Positions 58,426 to 64,000 of a stretch of DNA of 64,000 bases are shown here, in pieces. Position 1 is the first letter of the stretch. Each line of letters opens with the position of its first letter. The notes beneath the pieces are model-generated. The model was not told the DNA's origin. It saw only the letters and a list, made by a program, of their open reading frames with translations, and made no database searches. This DNA comes from Shimia_B sp039815465 (GTDB lineage Bacteria; Pseudomonadota; Alphaproteobacteria; Rhodobacterales; Rhodobacteraceae), in NCBI GenBank assembly GCA_039815465.1, contig JBCBZG010000001.1, positions 186,001-250,000 on the forward strand, read 5' to 3'. The position numbers were made by a program, and so were the translations under genes.

Positions 58426-61400
58426 CTACTCCGCCGGAACCTTCGCGTCGGCGGGCGGCGTATCGGCCTCAACCTTCGCGCCATCAAAGAGTGCGCTCGA
58501 TACCGCACCGAGCGCCGCAGTGATCCGATGAACCACGATAAAGATCGCGGGGATCGCGAAGATGATCACGCCCGTGCCGATCAGCACCCCGTAACCGATG
58601 GAGACTGCCAACGGGATAAGGAACTGCGCCTGAAGCGAGGTTTCCATGATCAGCGGATAGACCCCGAGAAAGGTCGTCACAGAGGTCAGGAGGATCGGAC
58701 GGAAGCGATCCTTTGTCCCCTCCACCACGGCGTCGGCCACGTCGTACCCTTTGGCCAAATACTCGTTATAGAGGTCGATCATCACGAGGCTATTGTTGAT
58801 GACCACGCCTGCAAGCCCGATGATACCGAAAATGCTCAGAAGCCCGAGCGGGATACCCATCAGATAGTGCCCCGCCACCGCCCCAATGAGACCAAGCGGG
58901 ATGGCGATCATAACGACGATGGGTTGGACAAAACTGCGGAAGACCAACGCGAGCAGCGCAAAAATCACGAACATCGCAATGCCGAGCGCTTGACCCAGTG
59001 CAGCCTGAGCGTCGCCCTGGGTCTCCTGCTCCCCCCCGAACCCTGCTTTGAGGCCGGGATTGGCCTCTAAGAGTGGCGGGAGCAGCTCTGCGCGGATGAT
59101 CTGGTTGGCCTCGCCATTGGTGATCACGCTCTGGTCGACATCGGCCGTCACCGTCGTCACGCGGCGGCCGTTTTGGCGCTGGATTTCAGATGGTGACAGC
59201 CCCTCTTCCAGGCGCGCGACGGTGGACAAAGGAATGAGGTCACCCGATGGCGTCGCGATGCGGGTATCAAGCAGGTCAGACAGGCTGTCGCGATCCTCGC
59301 TCGGGAAGCGCACCATGACCGCCACACTGTCCTGCCCGCGCTGCACGGTCGTCGCCTCCACCCCGAAAAAGCCGTTGCGCGTCTGCGTCGCGAGGTCTTG
59401 GAGGGTTAGCCCGTAAAGCCGTGCCTCTGGCCGCAGCGCAAGCTTGTATTCCAGCCGCCCGGCAGAGCTATCGTCGAGGATCTGGAACACGCCTGGGATG
59501 TTTCCCAACCCGGCGCGGAGTTCGGCCACGATGGGTGTGATGTCTTGACCATCGGGGAGCGAGAGCTCCACCGCGATGGCGTCGCCTGCATCCACGAGCG
59601 ACGACGAGATCGTGAGCACGTTCACGCCCGCAATGCGACCGACCTCCTCGCGCCAGAGCGCCTCGTATTCAGCGGTTTCCCAACTGCGCTCCGAGGCTTT
59701 GGTGATTTCAACGACAACCTGGCCCAAGGTTGGCGCCACAGGCGCGGCGTCGCCGGTTGGGCCACCGCCGCCTGCCCCGATGCCGACCACGACGTACTGC
59801 CCGATCAGCACATTCGGCGCGTCCTCGGGCAACGTCGCTTGCAGACGCTCACCCGCGCGGATGGAGGCCTGGCGCAAGTCATCTGCGACAGCTTCCGTGC
59901 GGGCAAAGGTGGTGCCATCGGTCATTTCCACATTCGCGGTGACAAACTCCCCATCGATGGAGGGGAAGAATTGGAACCGGACATAGCCGAATGACAGTAA
60001 GCCCACAGTCAGCATCATCAGCGCAACAACACCCGCGATAGGGATCAGGAAACGGCGCACGCTAAACCGCAGCGCAGCGTCGAGCGGCCCTTGGATGATC
60101 CATTTCAGCGCGCGGTCAATGACGCCACGGATCGCACCCAACACGCGAAAGACGAAGTTTGGTTTGTAATCGGGCCCAATCTCCAACGACGACAAATTGC
60201 GCGGCAGGATCAGCAGCGCCTGCAAAAGCGACAGCGACAGAACGATCATCACCACGGTGGGGATATCCCCCAGGAACGACCCAAGCGGCGCAGGCATTTG
60301 AAGGAGCGGCCAGAACGCCACGAGTGTCGTCAGCGTCGAAAAGATGACAGGCACCGCGATACGCTGCGTGCCTTTGACCGCGGCCTCCAGTGGCGACAGC
60401 CCCTGTTCCCCGTTTTTGTAGATGTTCTCCGACACCACGATGGCGTTATCGACGACGATCCCGATGGCCAGGATGAAGCCAAAGAGCGAGATCATGTTGA
60501 TCGACATGCCCATCACGCTCATCACGATAAAGGTCGCCGCAAAGCTGATCCCGATGCCCGCCGCCGACCAAAACGCCAAACGTACGTCGAGGAAAAGCGC
60601 CAAGCAGATCACCACGAGCGTCAGCCCGATGATCGCATTCGTTGTCAAAAGGTCGATGCGCGACTGCAACTGCGTCGCCTCATTTTGCCAAATCGTGGCC
60701 TCGATCCCGTCCTCAAGCGACGGGCGAAAGCTCTCGCGCAGGTGGGTTTGGGCGAGGTCCACGATGTTGATGATCTGCTCATCGCCCACGCGGTAGACGT
60801 TCACCGACACCGCCGGGTCGCCGTTGAACGACGAGGAGATATCGCTGTCCTCAAACCCGTCCGTGACCACAGCGATGTCGCGCAGCAGCACCTGCGCACC
60901 GCTGTCGGAGGCGCGGATGACGATGTTTTCAAAGTCCGACTGCGTGAAATTCCGCCCAATCGTGCGGATCGGGATGGAGACGCTTTGCGTATCAATGGAC
61001 CCGCCGGGAAGCTCCAGCGAGTTCAAACCCACCACCTGCGCCACATCGCTGAGCGTCAGACCATAGGCCCGCAACGTGTCGCGGTCGATTTCGATGCTGA
61101 CCTCGTAGTCGCGGGTATTGGACACCTCCGCAAAGGAGATCCCGTCGATCGCGATCAGCTCGTTCTTCAGGCGCCGCGCCTCTTCTTTCAGGACGCGCTC
61201 GGTGGCGTTGCCGTGAACGGCGATCTCCAGGACGCGGGTGGAATTGTCAGAGCGGGTGACGACCGGGTCGTCCGCGTCGTCGGGAAAGACAGTGATGCCT
61301 TCGACCTCGCTTTTGACCTCATCGAGTTTGGTGTCGATGTCCTCGCCGTCGAGAAAGGTGACGGTCACGCCGCCGCGCCCTTCGGAAATGTTGGCAGAAA

Positions 61401-61641
61401 TGTCATCGATGCCATCGATGCCGGACAGCTCGTCCTCGATAGGCCGAACGATGGAGTCCTGGATTTCCGTAGGCGAGGCCCCGTTATAGGCCACCGAGAT
61501 TGAAACGCTGTCGAGCGAAAATTCCGGGAACGTCTTTTGCGCCATGCTGGTGGCCGACAACCACCCGCCCACGACAAGCATCCCCATGACGAGCCAGGCC
61601 GCCACGGGGTGCTCGGCCATCCATTTGATCGCGCTGTTCAT
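58426..61641 (-). CDS. RND-family efflux transporter, inner-membrane pump
   Basis: A 1071-residue pump of the hydrophobe/amphiphile RND type. It has twelve membrane helices and two large periplasmic loops. TFPEFSLDSVSISVAYNGASPTEIQDSIVRPIE near residue 37 is the porter-domain opening. The helix-4 proton-relay segment is FILAIGIVVDNAIVVSENIY with the Asp pair position, and FGIIGLAGVVINNSLVMIDLYNEYLAKGYD is helix 10. This pattern fits a pump with a proximal periplasmic adaptor and a TetR regulator. It is proton-driven and exports drugs or other amphiphiles. It follows the adaptor gene with a 12-base gap. Confidence 0.92.
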   Translation of the reverse strand: MNSAIKWMAEHPVAAWLVMGMLVVGGWLSATSMAQKTFPEFSLDSVSISVAYNGASPTEIQDSIVRPIEDELSGIDGIDDISANISEGRGGVTVTFLDGEDIDTKLDEVKSEVEGITVFPDDADDPVVTRSDNSTRVLEIAVHGNATERVLKEEARRLKNELIAIDGISFAEVSNTRDYEVSIEIDRDTLRAYGLTLSDVAQVVGLNSLELPGGSIDTQSVSIPIRTIGRNFTQSDFENIVIRASDSGAQVLLRDIAVVTDGFEDSDISSSFNGDPAVSVNVYRVGDEQIINIVDLAQTHLRESFRPSLEDGIEATIWQNEATQLQSRIDLLTTNAIIGLTLVVICLALFLDVRLAFWSAAGIGISFAATFIVMSVMGMSINMISLFGFILAIGIVVDNAIVVSENIYKNGEQGLSPLEAAVKGTQRIAVPVIFSTLTTLVAFWPLLQMPAPLGSFLGDIPTVVMIVLSLSLLQALLILPRNLSSLEIGPDYKPNFVFRVLGAIRGVIDRALKWIIQGPLDAALRFSVRRFLIPIAGVVALMMLTVGLLSFGYVRFQFFPSIDGEFVTANVEMTDGTTFARTEAVADDLRQASIRAGERLQATLPEDAPNVLIGQYVVVGIGAGGGGPTGDAAPVAPTLGQVVVEITKASERSWETAEYEALWREEVGRIAGVNVLTISSSLVDAGDAIAVELSLPDGQDITPIVAELRAGLGNIPGVFQILDDSSAGRLEYKLALRPEARLYGLTLQDLATQTRNGFFGVEATTVQRGQDSVAVMVRFPSEDRDSLSDLLDTRIATPSGDLIPLSTVARLEEGLSPSEIQRQNGRRVTTVTADVDQSVITNGEANQIIRAELLPPLLEANPGLKAGFGGEQETQGDAQAALGQALGIAMFVIFALLALVFRSFVQPIVVMIAIPLGLIGAVAGHYLMGIPLGLLSIFGIIGLAGVVINNSLVMIDLYNEYLAKGYDVADAVVEGTKDRFRPILLTSVTTFLGVYPLIMETSLQAQFLIPLAVSIGYGVLIGTGVIIFAIPAIFIVVHRITAALGAVSSALFDGAKVEADTPPADAKVPAE

Positions 61642-61653
61642 CGCCTGCGCCCC

Positions 61654-62862
61654 TTACTGCAGCACGAGGCTGGTTTGTTGCAGGTCGCCGCTGACATCGC
61701 GCAGCGCCTCGCCCTCCTGCGGGGCCGCAAGCGTGGTGAGCACGAGCCGGTCGTCAGGCTCTAACCCCAAAACGCGGACAAACGATGTCTCCCCATCGAC
61801 ATGGACCCGCTCGGCGGGGTGGAAAACAAGCTTGTCGTCGCGCAGCAGCCAGAGCTCGCTCCCCGCACGCAGCGCGGTGGAGGGGATGGCGTATGTGTTT
61901 TCAGGCTCGATCCCGTCCACCACGACCTTGGCAAAGGCATTGATCAGCGCGGGCGGCGCGCCCGCCGCGAAATCGGTGTCGCTTTCAAGCCTGTCGCCCA
62001 GCGCCACAGTCGCCGTCAGCGTCCGTGTCTGTGGGTCAAGCGCGGGATCGATGCGCACGACCTCCCCCGACCACGTTTTCTTGGAGCCTGCAAAGTCGAT
62101 GGCGATGGTCGCCGGTGCAGCCTCCCCCCGGAAAAGGCCTGGGATTAGCACCGCGTCGGTTTCACGGATGGCGATACTGACCTCCATCCGGTCATCGGTG
62201 TAAATTTGCGCGATGGGCGCGCCACCGGCCACGACATTGCCGATCTCGGCCTCTTTCGACTGTACGGCACCATCAAAGGGCGCGCGCACGATCTTGTTTT
62301 CCAACGCGATCTCGGATGACGACAGCTGCGCCCGCTGCGCTTGGAGGTTCGCCATCACCTCATTGCGCTGCCCGATCAGGTCATCGACAGCCGATTGCGC
62401 CACGGCATTGCGTTCACGCAAGCTTTGCGCGCGGTCAAGTTGCGTCAGGACAAGGTCAAGTCGCGCCTCCGTCGCTGCGATGTTGGCGCGGGATTGTTCG
62501 ATCTGGGCCCGCTCCGCACTCGCGTCGATCTCGACGAGCACTTCTCCCTCGGAAAATGTGCCACGGCTGGTGATCGCGGGGTGGATCGACACGATCCGCC
62601 CGCCCGTTGGCGCGGACAACGCGACGGTGCGGAACGGCTCCACAAACCCATCGCCGCGGATGGGGAGCGGCGCGGTATGGGGCGTGAAGCCCGCCGTTTC
62701 GACCAGCGTTTCAGGGCGCGGCGCGGGCTCGGCCTCCACAACCACTTGATTTTCATCGAGATACGTCCAGCCAAAGTACCCCCCAGCAATGATCGCGGCG
62801 GCCACAGCCAACCAAAAGAATTCGCGGATCGCTACTCCAACGACTTTGAGAATTTTGCGCAT
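61654..62862 (-). CDS. RND efflux periplasmic adaptor (membrane fusion protein)
   Basis: A 402-residue HlyD/AcrA-type adaptor. One N-terminal membrane helix (IREFFWLAVAAAIIAGGYFGW) anchors it. The lipoyl/hairpin part includes EVLVEIDASAERAQIEQSRANIAATEARLDLVLTQLDRAQSLRERNAVAQ, a clear coiled coil, and ENKIVRAPFDGAVQSKEAEIGNVVAGGAPIAQI. A beta-barrel and proximal domain follow. It links the pump with an outer-membrane channel, which is not in the window. GAGG precedes the ATG. It is the first gene of the pair. Confidence 0.91.
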   Translation of the reverse strand: MRKILKVVGVAIREFFWLAVAAAIIAGGYFGWTYLDENQVVVEAEPAPRPETLVETAGFTPHTAPLPIRGDGFVEPFRTVALSAPTGGRIVSIHPAITSRGTFSEGEVLVEIDASAERAQIEQSRANIAATEARLDLVLTQLDRAQSLRERNAVAQSAVDDLIGQRNEVMANLQAQRAQLSSSEIALENKIVRAPFDGAVQSKEAEIGNVVAGGAPIAQIYTDDRMEVSIAIRETDAVLIPGLFRGEAAPATIAIDFAGSKKTWSGEVVRIDPALDPQTRTLTATVALGDRLESDTDFAAGAPPALINAFAKVVVDGIEPENTYAIPSTALRAGSELWLLRDDKLVFHPAERVHVDGETSFVRVLGLEPDDRLVLTTLAAPQEGEALRDVSGDLQQTSLVLQ

Positions 62863-62887
62863 GTGGGTGTCCTCTCGCGGGCATTAC

Positions 62888-62901
62888 TGACCACTGGGTC
62901 A
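62888..62901. promoter_or_regulatory. Candidate TetR operator upstream of the efflux genes
   Basis: TGACC (62888-62892) and GGTCA (62897-62901) form a dyad around ACTG, 26 bases before the adaptor start and in the divergent gap with the TetR gene. TetR-type regulators of efflux pairs usually bind such sites. Confidence 0.55.
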
Positions 62902-63006
62902 TTTGCGGAATTTGGAGGGGATACGCGCCATTTCAAGCATTGGATTTGATTTTATGCGCACAACCGCTCACATTGCGCGCACAGATCCTGCGAGAGACCG
63001 CCCGAG

Positions 63007-63645
63007 ATGACAAAAGAGGCAGGCAAAACGCCCGAAAGCACAAAAGTCCGCCGCAGAAAGGACGCGCGCCCCGCAGAGATCATCGCCGCGGGCATTTCCG
63101 AGTTCGAGGAATACGGGTTCCGCGGCGCGAACCTCGCCCGCATCGCCAAAAAGGCGGGGATCGCAAAGGGGACGATCTACCTTTATTTCCCGTCCAAGGA
63201 GGCTCTTTTTCTCGCTGCGATTGAAACGCATATCTCGTCGGTCATGGGCGAAAGCGAGGCGGGACTTGCAGAGGTCGAGGGCACGACGCAGGAGCTTTTG
63301 ACGCAGCTGTTGCGCAACCTCTATGCCCGGTTCGTCCATGGGGAGGCCCAGGCGCTCTTTCACATCCTTTTGAGCGAGGGCGACCGGATGCCCGGCGTCA
63401 TCAGCGACTACCACGCAATGACGGTCCAACGCGGCGGAACGCTTTTGAAAAACATCCTGGCGCGCGGCGTAGAACGGGGGGAGGTCACACCCGGCCCCGC
63501 GCTGGAAACGCCCCATGTGGTCATCGCGCCCGCGGTCTATTTTGCGGTCCACACCATCATGTTCAAGAACACGCAGCCGCTAGACTATGACAAGTATTTC
63601 GAGGCGCATCTCGACCTTTTGGTGCGGGGGGTTTTGGCCCGGTGA
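63007..63645 (+). CDS. TetR/AcrR-family transcriptional regulator
   Basis: A 212-residue regulator. The N-terminal helix-turn-helix is RPAEIIAAGISEFEEYGFRGANLARIAKKAGIAKGTIYLYFPSKEALF, a standard TetR reader with its IYLYFPSKEAL recognition end. The C-terminal about 140 residues form the ligand and dimer domain. It is divergent from the RND adaptor gene and probably represses it and itself through the dyad at 62888-62901. Confidence 0.92.
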   Translation: MTKEAGKTPESTKVRRRKDARPAEIIAAGISEFEEYGFRGANLARIAKKAGIAKGTIYLYFPSKEALFLAAIETHISSVMGESEAGLAEVEGTTQELLTQLLRNLYARFVHGEAQALFHILLSEGDRMPGVISDYHAMTVQRGGTLLKNILARGVERGEVTPGPALETPHVVIAPAVYFAVHTIMFKNTQPLDYDKYFEAHLDLLVRGVLAR

Positions 63646-63771
63646 TCGGGTTGTGCCGCAGCGCCGCAGTTCCGCGCGTCTCCGGGGTGGTCGCGGCGTG
63701 TGGGAGTTGGAATTTCGCCCCGCGTACATATGTGATGACGGAATGTTGATGTGTAGCAGGCCCCACCCAGA

Positions 63772-64000
63772 ATGGATGTAACCCCCCCGCGATCGGCGAC
63801 GATGCCGCGCCGTGTGTTCTTAGCCGCTGGCCTCTCGGCCCTGGTGGCGGGCTCCGCCTCGGTGCTTGCTGTTCTTGGTGGGTTTACGGCCGTGGCGTCA
63901 GATAGCTTTCGGTTTTCGCGCGGCACCGCGCTCGCCTCCGGTGAGGAGGCCCGCTTGCGCGGGGTTCTGGCCCTGGCGCTGCCCGACACGCGCATCCACG
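63772..64000 (+). CDS. Start of an exported or membrane protein (3' truncated)
   Basis: An open frame from an ATG at 63772 runs off the window, 76 residues seen. It contains PRRVFLAAGLSALVAGSASVLAVLGGFTAV, a basic twin-Arg followed by a long hydrophobic stretch, so a signal peptide or membrane anchor is likely. GGTALASGEE-type residues and LRGVLALALPDTRIH follow. An ATG at 63802 is an alternative start. I do not recognise the family. Confidence 0.5.
   Translation, partial: MDVTPPRSATMPRRVFLAAGLSALVAGSASVLAVLGGFTAVASDSFRFSRGTALASGEEARLRGVLALALPDTRIH

Noticed and set aside
60091..61503. 470-residue plus-strand frame opposite the RND pump gene
   Set aside because: Composition is dominated by His, Arg and Asp with no motifs, and the opposite strand encodes a full-length RND transporter.
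1..64000. CRISPR arrays, tRNA or rRNA genes, insertion sequences, prophage
   Set aside because: No regularly spaced repeats, cloverleaf-like sequences, transposase or phage proteins were recognised on either strand by eye; a tRNA scan could still find something missed.

Overview
The window is GC-rich, gene-dense bacterial chromosome with many 1-4 base stop/start overlaps. Gene content points to an alphaproteobacterium of the Rhodobacterales (Roseobacter group): a VPLPA-CTERM sorting signal, an EPS-type MarR domain, a joined ATP sulfurylase/APS kinase, the anmK/tyrS and lgt/pgeF neighbourhoods, a Glp-type glycerol ABC transporter and several sugar ABC cassettes. The species cannot be named from the sequence. 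No rRNA, tRNA, CRISPR array, transposase or phage gene was recognised.

Layout. 1-14.6 kb is mostly housekeeping: the tail of a DEAD-box helicase, HAD and cupin genes, anmK, tyrS, a BCCT carrier, LysR plus an aldo/keto reductase, an SDR, a UbiK-like protein, lgt, pgeF, an Lrp regulator, a lipoprotein, trxB and a YrdC-like gene. Two kinds of intergenic hairpin repeat occur here. 14.6-17.5 kb holds a VPLPA-CTERM surface protein divergent from an open reading frame that joins a MarR-type DNA-binding domain to ATP sulfurylase/APS kinase, behind two identical 14-base palindromes. 17.6-21.2 kb carries a tungstate-type ABC transporter and malonyl-CoA decarboxylase. 21.2-28.8 kb carries a Glp-type glycerol transport operon and a BlaI/BlaR1 pair.

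29.0-46.9 kb is one co-directional run of 15 genes on the minus strand. It reads Gfo/Idh dehydrogenase, CoA-transferase, enoyl-CoA hydratase, aldehyde dehydrogenase, a sugar ABC transporter with two related binding proteins, two GMC oxidoreductases, a Dabb protein, a LacI regulator, a FrdA-like flavoprotein and a KDG-type kinase. Its only evident promoter has a LacI-type palindrome filling the -35/-10 spacer and a second one just downstream. The combination suggests uptake of a sugar or glycoside, oxidation, and entry of an acid product into CoA metabolism.

47.3-58.4 kb is a second catabolic locus arranged around a GntR regulator. On one side are a metallo-beta-lactamase fold hydrolase, a HAD phosphatase, a class II aldolase and an FGGY kinase. 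On the other side are an ABC transporter, a Tm-1-like/UPF0261 protein and a second class II aldolase. TGTATACA-type palindromes lie in front of both arms. The substrate is unknown. 58.4-63.6 kb is an RND efflux pair with a divergent TetR regulator, and the window ends inside an unidentified exported or membrane protein gene.
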